The notes: generated by a model from the sequence alone, not told the origin. A DNA stretch of 64,000 bases from Tetrastigma voinierianum (GCA_016808115.1 JAEQBH010001143.1:1-64000), one strand, 5' to 3'. Counted from the stretch's first letter, positions 23,763 through 36,680 are shown. Made by a program: numbers and translations.

Positions 23763-24020
23763 ATGCTTCGTCTGCTATGTGATAATGAGGTTGAGTGGAT
23801 TATTGATACAACAACCTCTTATCATGTTACTCCTAATAAGGAGTTCTTCACATCGTACATGCCAGGAGACTTTGGTACTGTGAAGATGGGTAACACCAGC
23901 TACTCCAAGATTGTGGGTATTGGTGATGTTTGCATACAGACAGACGTTGGTTGTTCATTGACTCTGAGAGATGTGCGGCATGTTCTCACTTCACGCCTTA
24001 ATCTTATTTCGAGTCATTGA
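23763..24020 (+). pseudogene. Ty1/copia protease remnant
   Basis: An open block of 85 codons reads WIIDTTTSYHVTPNKEFF, where the active-site DTGAS/DSGAS has become DTTTS. It continues VKMGNTSYSKIVGIGDVCI and LRDVRHVLTSRLNLIS. The loss of the catalytic glycine shows inactivity even within the open frame. Confidence 0.85.
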
Positions 24021-24290
24021 TCGAAGGATATGTGAATTACTTCAGAATCTGCAAATGGAAGTTTACCAAAGGTTCTTTAGTAGTCATGAAAAAGTGTTAG
24101 GTGCTTAACACTTACAAGACGCTTGTGAAAATATGTGGAGATGAATTGAATGCAACTGAAGATGGTTCCTTCAAATTTACGGCACAAAAGATTTGGGTCA
24201 CATGGCGAAAAGGGTTACATATTCAGCCAAAAAGGCTCTCATTCCTTTACTAAAGGTACATTTAACCCTTGTGATTATTGTTTATTTCCC
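24021..24290 (+). pseudogene. Ty1/copia pre-integrase remnant; element ends here
   Basis: After the protease, readable parts are KWKFTKGSLVV near 24053-24085, LRHKRFGSHGEKG near 24177-24213 and NPCDYCLF near 24265-24290, the gag-pre-integrase region with part of the zinc-binding site. The following sequence shows no integrase core, RT or 3' LTR, so the element is truncated here. Confidence 0.75.
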
Positions 24291-25713
24291 ACACTTAAAC
24301 TAGATTTGATTAGCAAGTCCCTTTGCATGGATTAAAGTCTTCAAAATATGAGTATGGTTGAGTGTAACATATCTTACACCATCGGCTTTGTTTATGACTA
24401 CTTTGACATTGCTTGATTATCATAAACACTAATCTAATGTCTATCTAAATTGTATTAAGTATTTCTAAATTAATATATTATCAATACAAGAATACTATAT
24501 GAAGTTGAATTTTATGAGGATATACTATTTAACATTGTTGGCTAAATGTTTCTTACCTACATTCATTCTCTTATTTTATTTAGTTACTTATTCGTTTTTC
24601 CTTTTTTGTATTTAATATATCAAGTTGAGTGGTAAATTAGAAACCTTCTTTTGTTATAAAATAACATAACCTATTAATTTTATCTTATAACTAAATAAAA
24701 TACAATTTACAAAGAAATATAATACTCACCAATTTCAATATATTGAGTTATTTGATTTTGCCTTAATCAATTAAATATACAAGTGAACCAAAATTGTATG
24801 CAAATAAAAAAATCATATCTAAGAAAAATAAACTTGTGGTTGATTATAAGATATAAATGATTTGTTTTTTTAGATAATTGGCAAAACAAAAACCAAACTC
24901 ATAGTGAATACTCATTCTAAATATTTTATATCAACTATTTTATCATGTTTGACATTCAAATTTATATACCACTAAAATATATAACATTTCATATGCCAAT
25001 ATTCCACATTTGTGTATTTATGTTACAAGTTAATAAAGGAGTTCTAAATATCAATATCATAACTCATTATTTACTCTGAAAATATCAAGCAATCATTATG
25101 GAAGAATTTTAGTAACTTGATACCAAATTTCCATTCTCTATCAATCTATATAAAAAAATATATGATAGACACCTATTTTTTTATTCCATTATTTTTTTAG
25201 TGGATCTAAATAAAAAGAAAAAAGAAATTCTAAATATGTTTGAAATCTCGAATAAGATTTAGAAAGGAGAAAAACTAACTTGTAGGGATACAAAGTAAAA
25301 TTATAAAGACAAGCTTAAAACCTTAAATTCTAGAATTTTTTCACATTAATAAAATAAGAAAAACAATTCATTCTCAAACTCTTTAGCTACACATTCCATT
25401 AATATTCATGAGAGTAAAACATGTTATATCAATGATGTTTTAGGAAGTCTCAAAACAAATTATTTATTAAATTGGTACTTTATTTGCTTTAAGGCTAGTA
25501 AACACACCAATATGAACTATTGGCTTTAAGAAAATGGAATAATATATTAGAATCACCATTTAATTAGTTAACTTCTAGTTAAGTCCAATTTTATTAGAAC
25601 AATCCCTTATACCATGGCATCAAAGTAAAAATCTATGCACCCTTTTATCACGGAAGGCAATATTATATAATAGGACCGTTAAAATAAAAACTAAATTTCA
25701 TACATAAATTAAT
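24291..25713. other. AT-rich spacer
   Basis: About 1.4 kb with no recognised gene, RNA or element. No reading frame beyond chance length. Confidence 0.6.
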
Positions 25714-25912
25714 GAATTCACAAAAATAGAAAAATTTATACTCATGGTTCAAACTAAATTTAGCATGACTAAGCTAACTTGAATTCACAAAAATAGAAAA
25801 ATTTGTTCTCATGATTAAAACTCAATTTTTAGCATAATCAAGCCAACTTGAATTCACAAAATAGAAAAATATACTCTCATGGTTCAAACTGTTAATTTTA
25901 GCATGACAACAT
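25714..25912 (+). repeat. ~68 bp tandem repeat, three units
   Basis: Units begin GAATTCACAAAA at 25714, 25781 and 25850 (spacing 67 and 69). Each contains TAGAAAAAT, CTCATG and a TTTAGCAT phrase. Confidence 0.9.
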
Positions 25913-26467
25913 TACTTATAACCTTTTCTTTTACCTTGCATGCTTAGATGTATTACTTACAATTAAAACTAATGGTCCAATTTGATTATAAAATTCTAGA
26001 CCTCATCAACTAGCTAGTGCCCATCCTTTTACCCATATTTTCTCATCAATTAAATAAAGACTGATAAAAAAAGTTATCTTGAGAATCATCAGGTTACACA
26101 TTATATTTTTTTCATTTGATGTCACTTTTAAAAAAATACGCATAAAATAATGAAACCTCAATGCTCTATTTTCTCAAATATGTTTGTTCTATTTTCTTAC
26201 ATATGCTTGGTTTATGCCATGGTAGAAACCTCACTGTACCGCCAGCATCGCCTGATTCACCCTTTATTTGTGAATAATATTAGATTTCAAATCACACTAC
26301 CAGAACCGTGCGAATGGGCTAGGCTCAGGACCGAGTGTTGCTCGGAATTCTCTGAGCAGAAATATCTTGCCCTTTGAATTTCTTAGGGGATAAGCTTAAA
26401 GATTGCGGATTTTGGCATGTTCAAAGTAGACACTATGGTAGACTTGGGGATGATGCTATATTGCTAT
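25913..26467. other. Spacer with a short kinase-like reading
   Basis: Mostly AT-rich. A 75-codon ORF at 26150-26377 has a hydrophobic start but no recognisable family. A separate short reading at 26385-26465 carries SLKIADFGM, which resembles the DFG region of protein kinases, preceded by a TTTCTTAG that could be a splice acceptor. It is cut by the solo LTR at 26468. Evidence is too thin for a gene call. Confidence 0.3.
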
Positions 26468-27320
26468 TGTGACACCCCATTTCCCGGGGGTCCGTTGACA
26501 ACTAGTCAACCCGCGGAATATTCGTGATGCCTGCACCCGACACCACTCATGAAAAATTGGGCGTAGCCCTTTGTACAGGGAGCTCTACCCAAGGTACACA
26601 ACCTGTCCCAACATTTTACACCGACCACACCGAGTCCACATACGGATAAAAATGAGTAAAATGGCCACTTGGGCCCATACATCAATACTCACAAAATATA
26701 TCCCAACCAACTATATTACATGGTTCAAGAGTTAGTAAATCACTCTTAGTTCAAACATATATTAAAATTTAGAGTTTTAATACATGTTATACAAAATGAA
26801 TACCAAAGCCACAATCCTAGCTTTCTAAAACGCGGCTCTAGTGAACGGCCGTCCTTCGTACACCCCTCGTACCGGGGGCCAATGATCCCTCAACAGGTGA
26901 GCAATGCCTGGGGTAGTGATAATCTCCTACATGGGGTTGCTCCCACCTAAGTGCACATGTCATGGCAACCAAACACACTCAAGCAAATTACATGATCCTA
27001 CTTGAATGTCTACATGCCCAATCCCATGTCTCGAGTCCTCACCGACTCCCTCACACATGCCTAAGCCAAATGCGAGAAAACACTGTTTTCAAAACAAAAA
27101 CTTTTTGTTCTCGAAAACTTACTACCGAGTTTCTGTAAATATATTGGACAACCCTTCGAGGTGAATTGCTGGGTAATTCTCCGAAACGCCATGGTCGCCC
27201 TCCTCCGAGATGAACTCGTTGAACAACTTCCAAGGCAATTCTTCTGAAAATCTTCCTTGGAAATTCCTTTACAATCGCTTATTTTTCTTTTATTTTCTTC
27301 ATGTCATGCACTCACACCTA

Positions 27321-29324
27321 CCATCCTGCGGAAGCCTCGATCTCGTGTCCCGCTGACAACCCGGCCAACCAAATGTGGAATGCCTTTGTCTCATACTAAG
27401 AGACCCGCATACGAGCAAAAATGGCCACATCGGACTACACATCATATCAAAAAAATACATCCAACTATATTAGTAAATAGTTCAAGAGTTGATACATCAC
27501 TCTTAATACAAACATATTAAGATTTAAAATTTTAACATGTTATACAAAAAGTATCTACCACAGCCACATGTCGGCTTTCTTCTCAAAAGCAAAATTTCTA
27601 ATGAGCGCCGTTCTCCCGAATACTTCGTGACCAAATAATGATCCGATTGTGGTGAAAGAATGCCCGCAGAGTGGAATTATCCTACATGGGTTACTCCCCA
27701 CCTAAGTGCACATGCAATGATTCAACATAAACACATTCAAGAAAATACATGATCCTACTTGAATGTCTACATGCCCAAATCCCATGTCTTGAGTCCTCAC
27801 TGACTCCCTCACACATGCCTAAGCCAAAAGCGAGAAAAACGTCGTTTTTAAAACAAAAGGTTTTTGTTCTTGAAAACATCATACCGAGTTTTAGTAAATA
27901 TATTGGACTACCCTTCGAGGCGAATTGCTGAATCATTTTTTCGAAACAATCATGGGTTAGCCTTCGAGATGAACTGTTGGACCACTCTTCAAGGCAATTC
28001 TTTGGAAAATCTTCCCTTGAAATTCCTTTCACAACCCTTTTTATTTTTCTTTCATGTCATGCACTCACACCTAATTATTCTAGGGTGCCCCAGTGCATAT
28101 GGAATGCATTATGCCATTTCCAAACAATTCATGTTAATATATCTCAATCATGCATATATTAACAAATTCACTTACTAATCACATGTTATTTAACTAGCAC
28201 ACATCAAAATTAGCTCACTTGAGCTAATCAACAATTCAATGGCTCTCACACAATTATATTTTATATAATTGAAACACCGCACTAAATTTTCATGCATTAA
28301 ATTTCTTTTCCACACAATTCAAGCCATTCATTTCATGCAAATAACACATGGAAATTTTTAGTCCAATCATATAAAAATCGGATCGCTTTTAATGGGGCCC
28401 CAAACTGAAAGCGCTGGGTTGTCCTCAGGCGCCTTCATCTGAAGCACCTGCCCCACTTTTGTGGAACCGAAATCCATGGCCATTTCCGCCCAACAACACC
28501 CAAACCATAATTTATTGCATAAATTATAACACATGGACCAATACCAGGCTCAGTCCCTGGACTCTAAAACAAATTCCCAAAATTCCAATACCCGGTCCCG
28601 AAGTTTTGGGGATTCAACTAAACGCTATTCACGCCTCAAACACTCTAAATCATTTACAAAGTTCTTAAAACCGAAAATAACCGAGTAAGAGAAGACCCCT
28701 ACCTCTTGGAGTTGTCGAAACTCCACAAAACCGGCAGCCCACGCCGGTATTCCTTTGTCGCATGAGAACAACTTTGCGGCTTCTCGCCCGATGCGAACTC
28801 CACTCCGGCTCGAAAAGACGGAAAATCTAGAGGAGAAGCTTGCACTTTCTCTCTCTAAAACCCTCCATTTTCAAATCAAGCCCCTTCTCCCCACCGCCGA
28901 TTCACCTCAAAATGGAGAAGAAAGCTTCTTTTGCCTCTCTTTGCCACTCGTCAGTTATCATTGCCTAAGTGGATTTCTTATCCACTTTTATCCACCAACC
29001 ATTTGATTTTCCTCCATCGGCATCATGCCATGTCCACATGGCCCCACACTTGAGCCTGTTGACTAATCTCGCACTGACACGTGGCTGACCGTAGCCACCT
29101 CAAAATGTGTCAAGTGTCCCACACTACGCCGTCGCTTCGAAAAACGCAAGAAATTCGACCGCTTCAATTTGATGAAATTTGACATGGTAACTAGATTTCG
29201 CGATAAGATTCCAACGGTGAAGTCCGTTTTGTCATCCGAGATCTAGAAAAATTTCGGATTTTGACTGAAATTACCATTTTGCCATTTTTCATAAAATTAG
29301 ATTTTCTCGAGGTTTTACACCATC
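27321..29324 (-). mobile_element. Inner solo LTR (alpha), Tekay-type, with CCATC duplication
   Basis: The LTR is about 27326-29319 (1994 bp), flanked by CCATC at 27321-27325 and 29320-29324. It interrupts the outer LTR between ...CACACCTA and ...TAGGGTGCCCC; the same uninterrupted phrase occurs inside the inner copy at about 28077-28090. The minus-strand start is TGTAAAACCTCGAG. The other end is one base off the ideal CA, a small decay. Internal blocks repeat those of the outer LTR about 750 bp upstream (for example near 26998 and 27756). Confidence 0.85.
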
Positions 29325-29885
29325 TAGGGTGCCCCGGTGCATATGGAATGCATTATGTCATGTCCAAAATATTCATGCTAATATATTTTACATGTATATA
29401 TTAACAAAATTAATTTACACAATTCATGTTATTTAATTCACAATCAATAACACCAAAATTAGCTCTACGGGCTAATAACAATCAAAAGCACCATTTCAAT
29501 CACCTAACAACACAAAAATCACACAATCACGTGAACAAGGAAACTGGTCAGCACTGCTCACGATCATCACACAAGTAGGGATTTCTTCACTTAGCTCAAA
29601 GATTTTGAGACCTAAATACCCGCCTTCCGTGCCTCAACAAATCCCAATCCATAAAATGGCTCTTAGCCAAAGAATAAACCAAGTAGGAAAAGATTCCTAC
29701 CTCTTGGAGTTGTCGAAACTCCACAAAATCAGTGTCCACGCGTAGCCCTCGCTGCGTGGATCAACTTTGCCTTCAGTCCCGACGAAAACCTATGATCCGA
29801 TTTCCGTAAATCTGAGAAAGAAACGAAGAAAAGAAAAATAAAAAATAAAACCTCTCTGTCTACGAACTCTTCTCTCTACGAATTC

Positions 29886-30060
29886 TTTTTCCTTTCCTTT
29901 TGTTTTTTTTTCCCTTTTTCTTTTCGTTTTTGTTTTTCTTCTTTTCTCCTCTACTTAACACTTTTTTTCCTTTCTCCCATTTTGTTTTCTTTCCTTCTCC
30001 TTTTGCTTTTCTTTATCCTTTCCCCATTTCTCATCTCATTTCTTTCTTTGGGATTTTCTC
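29886..30060 (+). repeat. Pyrimidine-rich tract in the outer solo LTR
   Basis: Almost only T and C over about 170 bases (TTTTCC/CTTTTT motifs), corresponding to a purine tract in the sense of the LTR. Confidence 0.8.
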
Positions 30061-30509
30061 CTAGCTTCTTGAGATCACATTGACCGTATGGGTCAAAGGA
30101 GGCAATTTCCTCCCCATTTCCTCATACCCACTTGTGTGGTCCTCATTTTTCCATCTTTATTCCTTATTTCTTTATTTCCTTTATGACATCATGCTCCCAT
30201 GTGGCTCATTGTGAGCCATCCTTTTAAGTGAACCACATGGCTTTGCCAAGTGTCACTCTCTTAGAATTACCATTGGCATCCCTAAACCATCCCATTGTGT
30301 CATCGACGTATTTGCCCTCGCCTCAAAAGCGTGTAATTATTGTGCCGAGAGTCTGTGAGGGTGGAGCGTGGTAGCTAGATTTTGCGAGAGGATTCCAACA
30401 GTGAAGTCCGTTTCGTCATCCGAGATCTAGAAAAATTTCGGTTTTTTGATCGAAATTACCGTTTTACCCTTTATCCGTAAATTTGGATTTTCCAGGGTTT
30501 CACAGCTAT

Positions 30510-31594
30510 TATATTTGATTCATCCATTTCCGACCATATACAAATTGGTTCTTAGTCTATCGTTGTTGGTGTTGATGTCAAAGGAGATAGCATGGGATAG
30601 AAGATTCGTGCATATAATCATTTCTACACTACTTGGCCACAATACAATAACAAATTATACTTGGACATATTCAACTTCCTTCTGGCATTGGAAATGAAGA
30701 AAATATATAAAATAGGGATGTTAGAAGAGTTAGTAGTTTCAAAATCTCATAAGATTAAGATTAACACTTTAATTATACCCCAGCTCCTCCCTTCCACTTT
30801 GGCGAATAAGGCTAACGAAGAATCTCTAATCTCAGTCATTTCTCTTTATCGATATCACTTCCTTCTGTATGTTTTATTTCCATTTCCCATATTTTTTCCA
30901 ATGAACAAATACAAAGCTTAAAGAAAAAGAAAACACTTAAATTTTCTACATTTGAGATGGTAATGCATCAATCTTAAAATCTACATCTACTTTCCCATGG
31001 AAATGGAAGACTAAGGATGGATTTTCATTTTTTTAATTAATACGTGTTCTTTTTTGTGTTTAAATAAAATATTACACTCATAAAGAGGTTTAATCATTCC
31101 TATCATGGACTTGGAATAGATGTGAACCAGAACTCTATCCCTTCCATAAAAATAAAAAATTATAACAAATAGAGATTACCGTATAATCTGCAGTGTTCGT
31201 CGATAGGTGAATCAGTGATGAGCTCCATAGTGTGAAATCTTGTGAATGAGGTTGCAAAATAAACTTGTCCTATCGGTAGGAGAATGCAGTAGAATCAAAG
31301 TATTTATGGAGAAAGGGCCACTCGAGACCATGGGCCTTCCCTATAATGACTCCAAATCCTTCTACGTTGAGTTGGGTTTTGCCATGGGAGTTCATCCATA
31401 AGTGTTGATGTATGGCCCCAGAAGAATTGCAATTTTAAGGATAAAATGGTAATTTCGGTGATGTGATGTCGCGATAAATGGTAATTTAGGTTCAAAACCT
31501 TAAATAGCCAGTCCATAAGCGGGATGACATTGTTATTAATAATCTCTACATGGGTTACTCCCCACCTAAGTGCATATATTGGCAGATAAACACT
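30510..31594. other. Spacer without recognised gene
   Basis: About 1.1 kb. Only a short piece near 31545-31580 (CATGGGTTACTCCCCACC) is recognisable, as a fragment of the neighbouring Tekay-type LTRs. The rest matches nothing I know. Confidence 0.55.
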
Positions 31595-33264
31595 TGTGTG
31601 CTGATCGAGTGTCTCGTTTGATAACCGCCAACTGGGAATACATTATCTCATATTTATGGGACCTATACATAAAGTAAAGAATGGCCACTTAGTATACATC
31701 AATACTCATAAAATACATCAACTATATAACAATAGTTAAGGGTTATTACATTATACTTAACCCAGACATATATCAAAAGTTAGAGTTTGCATCCACGTGT
31801 TATCTCGAAATGAATACGAAGCCACAATCAAACTCTTCGCAGCCTCTAGTGAGCGCCGTCCTCCTGTACACTCCCTGTACTTGAAATAATGATCACTCGA
31901 CAGCGTGAGCAATCTTGTAGTGATAATCTCACCATGGGTTACTCCGCTAAGTGCACAAGTCATATGCTTGACCAGAACACACTCGAAACCGAATTACATG
32001 ATCCACATGAATGTCACCATTTAAATCCATGTCTCGAGTCCTCACAACTCCCTCACTTACATGCTTAATCCAAATGCGACAAAATCGGTTTTCAAAAACA
32101 AAAGCTTTTGTTCTCGAATTTACCCTAAAGTTTTGGTAAATATATTAATTTACCTGAGGCCAGGAATTGCTGGATCATTTTTCCAAGCAGTCATGGTGTT
32201 CCAGAGATGAGCTGTTGGACCACTCTCCAAAGAAATTCTTCGGAAAATCTTCCTTGAAATTCCTTTCACAATCGTTTTCATTTTCTTTTATTTTCTTTCA
32301 AGTCATGCACTCACACCTCTTGTTCACAAGGTGCCCGGTCATGCTCTGTGGAATGTAATGCCAATTCTAAACAATTCATGCTAATATATTTAACATGTAT
32401 ATATTAACAAAATTAATCCACATAAATCATGTTGTTATTCACAACAATAACACCAAATTAAATCTTGCATGAGACCAGTGTAATCAAAGCAATTCATTTT
32501 GAATCACCCAGGCCACAAAAGCACCTGACAAATCACGTGAGCAGTGAAACCATAGACTGATAGCATTCCACGGCCAAATAAGGAGTTTTCTCCTACAGTT
32601 TCAAAAATTTGAGACCGATAACCACGTCATCCATGCCTCCAACAAATCCCCATCCATTACAAAATGGCTCTTAGCCAAAGAATAAACCAAGTATAGGAAA
32701 AGATCCCTACCTCTTTGGGTTGTCGGAGGCTGCATGAAAATGCGTGCATGTTGCTTGCACGTAGAACAACTTTGCTTCTTGCACCAGAAGCGAGAACCAG
32801 CGGTCAGGCGCGGGAAATCTAGAGAGAAGTCACACTTTTTCTATCTAAAATCTAAATCTCACCCTCACTACACGATTTCTTTCAATTTGGAGAAGTAGAC
32901 TATTTCTTCTTTTGTCTTATTCATTTAATCTTTTCACAAAATTCCATTTATGTCATTTTAATTTCAGATTTTTGACACATGGCAATCAATCCATTCATTT
33001 CATCATCTCACTAAATCATTTAACATGTCCGGGTACATCATAAGTAGGTGACTTTGTCTGCATCGTATATCTCTCCATAATTAGTTTATTTAAGCTCGAC
33101 TGATACCTTGAAAAGCGTGAATTATAGTAATCTGAAATTTGATGGTATTAGATTGCAGCGTTCGAGTGAAGTCGTTCGTCATCGAGATCTAGAAAAATTT
33201 CGGATTTGACCAAAATTACCATTTTACCCTTTTTCAGAAAATTAGAATTTTCTCGGGTTTTACA
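31595..33264 (-). repeat. 3' LTR of Tekay-like element E
   Basis: Minus orientation. It starts TGTAAAACCCGAG at 33264, immediately after a polypurine tract, and parallels the inner solo LTR along its length (for example TGATCC..ATGAATGTC near 32010, and CCTCTTGGAG-like CCTCTTTGGG near 32710). The left end near 31595 is placed by alignment and is uncertain. The hairpin found in other copies is lost here. Confidence 0.78.
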
Positions 33265-33283
33265 TTCTCCCCTCCTTAAAAAG
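33265..33283 (-). other. Polypurine tract of element E
   Basis: The complement reads CTTTTTAAGGAGGGGAGAA, directly before the 3' LTR start. Confidence 0.8.
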
Positions 33284-33371
33284 AATTTCGTCCCGATTCT
33301 GTACAATCATAACAAATCACATGCATATTCAACATGCACTATGCCATGCATGTAAACTAGTCAATTAAGTA

Positions 33372-33640
33372 TTAAACGACTAAACCACGTACCTTCATCC
33401 CTAAACAAGAAGGGATAGGTAGCATTACTGTGTGTCTCGTGCTCCCACGTTGACTCCTCCACTCAGTGCGCCACGCACCTCTGCACCTCACGGTCTTGTA
33501 CAAAACCTTATCTCGGCTATCTATAATGCAGACTGGTCCCTTCTCGAAGGTCTCATCCGTGTCAATCTCAATCTCTCCCCAATCCACTAAATGAGTTGGA
33601 TCTAGAGTGTACCTCTGGAGCATGGAGACGTGAAATACCT
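33372..33640 (-). pseudogene. Chromodomain region of element E
   Basis: An open minus-strand block reads MLQRYTLDPTHLVDWGEIE, the linker after the Tekay-type integrase, then FEKGPVCIIDSRDKVLYKTV at the chromodomain start. The remainder (WRSQRGSTRHT) is shifted in frame. About 110 bp separate it from the polypurine tract. Confidence 0.83.
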
Positions 33641-34880
33641 CATGGGCACGGCATGCTGGCGGGTAAAGCTAGGCCCGGTACGCCTACGGTGCCTACTCTC
33701 TCATGAGTATCTAAGAGAGACTGATGAACCTGCGATGGCTTCCTCGCTTGCCGAACCTGACCATCTCTCTTGGGCATCGGCTTGAAGGCGTGATCACCCG
33801 ACCTCAAAATCTAAGATTCGGCGTGTCGCACATCGACCCTTAAGCTCTTGCAGCCGGCTCGGGCCGTGAGAGGCATGCGTATCAAGCTCACCTTCTCGGA
33901 GGTGTCTTTAAATGGGTAAGGGACCAGAGTGATGGAGCTCCTACTCCACCTCAGTCCCAACATATCGGTGATCTGCGCAGCCTCTGTACAATGCCTCATA
34001 TGGTGCCATCTGTATACTCGCCTGATAATTGTTGTTGTAGTCGAATTCCACTAAGGGCAAATGCTCTTCCCAGCTATGCTTATGATCCAGGACGGATGCT
34101 TGCAGCATGCCCTCTAACACCTGTATGGTCCTCTCTGACTGACCATCTGTCTATGGGTGGAAAGCTATACTCATGGTCAGCCGTGTGCCCATAGCCTTTT
34201 GGAAGCTCTTCCAAAAGTGCACCGTAAACCTCGGGTCTCTATCTGACACTATGGATACTGGTACTCCATGTAGCCGAACGATCTCTCGAATATACAATCT
34301 GGAAGAATCTCTCCAATGTGAAGGTCATCCAGCAATTTAGAAAATGTCTTGAAGCCGTGAAATGGAGTCCTTTCATCACCCATATAGCATCATGTCCTTA
34401 CGATTGTCGAAATTGTTGGCAAGTAAGATACAAAATCCATCGTGAAGCGTGCTCCGCTACCACTTAGCCTCGATGGTGAAGCTAGCCATCTTGGCAAATT
34501 GCTCAAACCTTAACCTGGCGACACGTGAGACATCCTTCAGACAAAGTCCCTACGTGTCTCTTCATTTCTACTCGAGTGTCTTGGCGGCGAAGATCCTTGT
34601 ACATCTTACGTGCCACCCTAGATCTACCCGACAAATCGAGAGCGGTGAAACTCCGCGAGGAATCTCTCTCTCCAGTGATCATTGGGGAACCACTACGTCC
34701 TCTATCAGAAGATTACCATCGGCGTGGGACGATCTGACCCACAAATCCTGTACTAGTATACCGGTCCTTGATGGACATATCGTCACGCCCCTGGGACTGA
34801 TCACTCTCCTCAATGGGGCGGTGTAGCCACTCGCTCCCCAAGCGTACCTTGAGGCACCGCTCGTTGTCTTTGGCCGTGTC
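33641..34880 (-). pseudogene. Integrase remnant of element E
   Basis: Minus strand. Near 34260-34195 the core reads [20 protein letters not shown] with the second catalytic aspartate. Further down, TDGQSERTIQVLEGML carries the catalytic glutamate near 34150-34100, followed by LPLVEFDYNNNYQASIQM and APYEALYR. Less frame damage than in G1, but no continuous ORF. Confidence 0.85.
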
Positions 34881-35715
34881 CCAGTGCTTCAGGCATCAGC
34901 TGCTCGGGAGTATACTAGTCGATGCTCCCAGTGAGCTTGTTAGTGCATCAGCCACCCACGTTGCCTTACCCGGGATCGTTTATGCGAAGTGAAGTCATAA
35001 TCCTCAGGAACTGTCATCTGCGTGCCTCATGTGAGGTCATTTGCTGAAAAGCATCATGGAGACTTTTATAGTGCAGTGCACCTCCCATTTGCCATATAAA
35101 TATTGGTGAATCTTGAGAGTGAAGACTAATTTGCTTGACTCCATGTCGTGTGTTGGGTAGTGCGCTCATGGTCTTCAGCGCGGGAACCATAGCTTCTACC
35201 ACTGGGACTACATCAAAACACATCCCAGTCCAAGGCCCCTCGAGCATGACAATACACTTTGTACTTCACCTCATCTCTGTCAGGACCTATCAAGGTCAAG
35301 CTGATGAGCGACCTCACTCTTGACTCCTAGAATGCCTTCGCATCAGTCATCCCAGTGTCAAACTTAACCTCCTTCGGGTCGATCTGGAAGTCATGGGAGT
35401 CATACTAATCGGGAGAAATCCTTCAATAAATCTCACAGTACCTAGCCAATCTAAAACTCATCTCGAAGTGAAGCTTGGCCTCTCCCGAAGTCATCACGAT
35501 ACAGAACCTTCTGAAGGTCTATTGACATGTCGATCTTGACACCAGTGCCTCAAATCCCTCGGTAAGCCGAGCTCGCACTTACTAAACTTGGCGTACGGCC
35601 AGTGGTCTCTCGCGACTATAAACGATCTGGTGTTCCTGCATGCTCCATCATTTGGGAGTGGGTCGAAATGTCATCCCACGAAGACTACGAGTGAGCTTAA
35701 AGTCATCCATTTCGA
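34881..35715 (-). pseudogene. RNase H and partial reverse transcriptase of element E; truncated
   Basis: The RNase H end reads HPGKATWVADALTSS-like near 34985-34935. The RT thumb region near 35640-35560 has MQEHQIV and FSKCE-like wording. At about 35690-35670 the FV(DD) site reads as FVG with a damaged catalytic pair. The coding trace stops at about 35715, next to element B, so gag, protease and most of RT are missing from the window. If B inserted into E, the rest would lie beyond 64000. Confidence 0.72.
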
Positions 35716-35959
35716 GTCCATTTTACGATTGATTTCTATCTAAAAAAGGCGGTTATGTCTGAAATGTTGAATAACTCACTAAGCGCTATGCGGCGAATTC
35801 AAGAAGAGGTCTTTGAAGTAAAGGAGCGGCGGTGACATGAATGACTACGTGAGTGAATGATGTTAATAGAATGCACGAGGAAGAAAGGACACATTGTGAC
35901 GCCTTGACGGTGATGAAGTCATCAAGGTCATAACCCTAAAAATCGGTCGCGACATAAGA

Positions 35960-36610
35960 ACGGCCCGAAGGCAAAGCAGCGGTCGCATGAAACTCAAGTC
36001 GGGTAACCATAAATTGTGAACAAGATATGATGTCATGACACATTTTGAGGTGTAGCGAGAATTAGTAGAAGCAGGTGACATGGAGGTGACACGAATGAAG
36101 TCGCGACATAAAGGTGCACTCCAAGAGGCCAAACATGGGGCTGTAACATCTAGGGAAATTGGTGCAGCGACATCAGTTTTTAAAGAACTAAAGAACTGCG
36201 GCGTCATTCGATTAGTCCGCGACATCGATTCACGAAGAACTAAGGTGACGTCATTGATGAGTGCGACATGAGTTGCGAGAACTTCGGTCGCGGTATCATT
36301 GATGGTAGACATCGATTTACAAGAACTACGGTCGGCGGCGTCATTCGATGGTATGACATCGATTTACAAGGTATTAAAATTGCGACGTCATTCGGTCGTC
36401 CGCGACATCGATTTGCAAGAACTAAAATTAGCGGCGTCACTAGCGGTCGCGACATCGGTTCCCTAAGGAAGAAGGTCGCGACATCATTTAGTGGTGCGAC
36501 ATCGAATCAAGGGATGCTAAAGGCAGAGTAGCGACCAAATAAGCTTATGCGGCGTAGGCAAAGGACAAGCTGAGGTCGCGACAAAGTAGAGTCGCGACAT
36601 TAACAATCGA
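35960..36610 (+). repeat. GTCGCGAC-rich imperfect tandem array
   Basis: Variants of GACATCGATTTACAAGAACTA recur with GACAT at 36169, 36221, 36265, 36308, 36355, 36404, 36451, 36480 and 36498. Spacing is mostly 43-52 bp. The units are joined by GTCGCGACAT, GGCGTCATTCG and related CG-rich words. GTCGCGAC is itself a perfect palindrome. The array ends about 70 bp before the TATA box at 36681. Confidence 0.82.
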
Positions 36611-36680
36611 ATGGGCGGTTCATCCCCAAAATCCACGAGGAGGTGCATCGAAGTTAGGAATTTGACCTTCCCAGGAACCC

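Larger units (their letters stand above)
26463..30509 (-). mobile_element. Outer solo LTR (beta), Tekay-type, with GCTAT duplication, split by an inner solo LTR
   Basis: The LTR runs 26468-30504, flanked by GCTAT at 26463-26467 and 30505-30509. Minus orientation: it begins TGTGAAACCCTGG (complement at 30504) and ends GGGGTGTCACA at 26468. Removing the insertion leaves about 2.04 kb. The 29700-29850 part is the reverse complement of 11200-11340 in the G1 LTR, including the GGAGTT/AACTCC hairpin, so it belongs to the same or a close family. There is no internal sequence, hence a solo LTR produced by recombination between LTRs. Confidence 0.85.

Noticed and set aside
25714..25912. CRISPR-like array
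   Set aside because: Units are contiguous tandem repeats without unique spacers, and the genome is a plant's.
26150..26377. 75-codon ORF with hydrophobic start, signal-peptide-like
   Set aside because: No family similarity, AT-rich surroundings, no supporting promoter or conserved context; length is within chance.
27749..28178. Overlapping ORFs in the inner solo LTR, several up to 113 codons
   Set aside because: Repeated LTR sequence with no conserved protein and frames on both strands.
35863..36531. ORFs on both strands, up to 149 codons, in the CG-rich array
   Set aside because: Produced by the periodic GACATCG units; no domain, and codon pattern follows the repeat.
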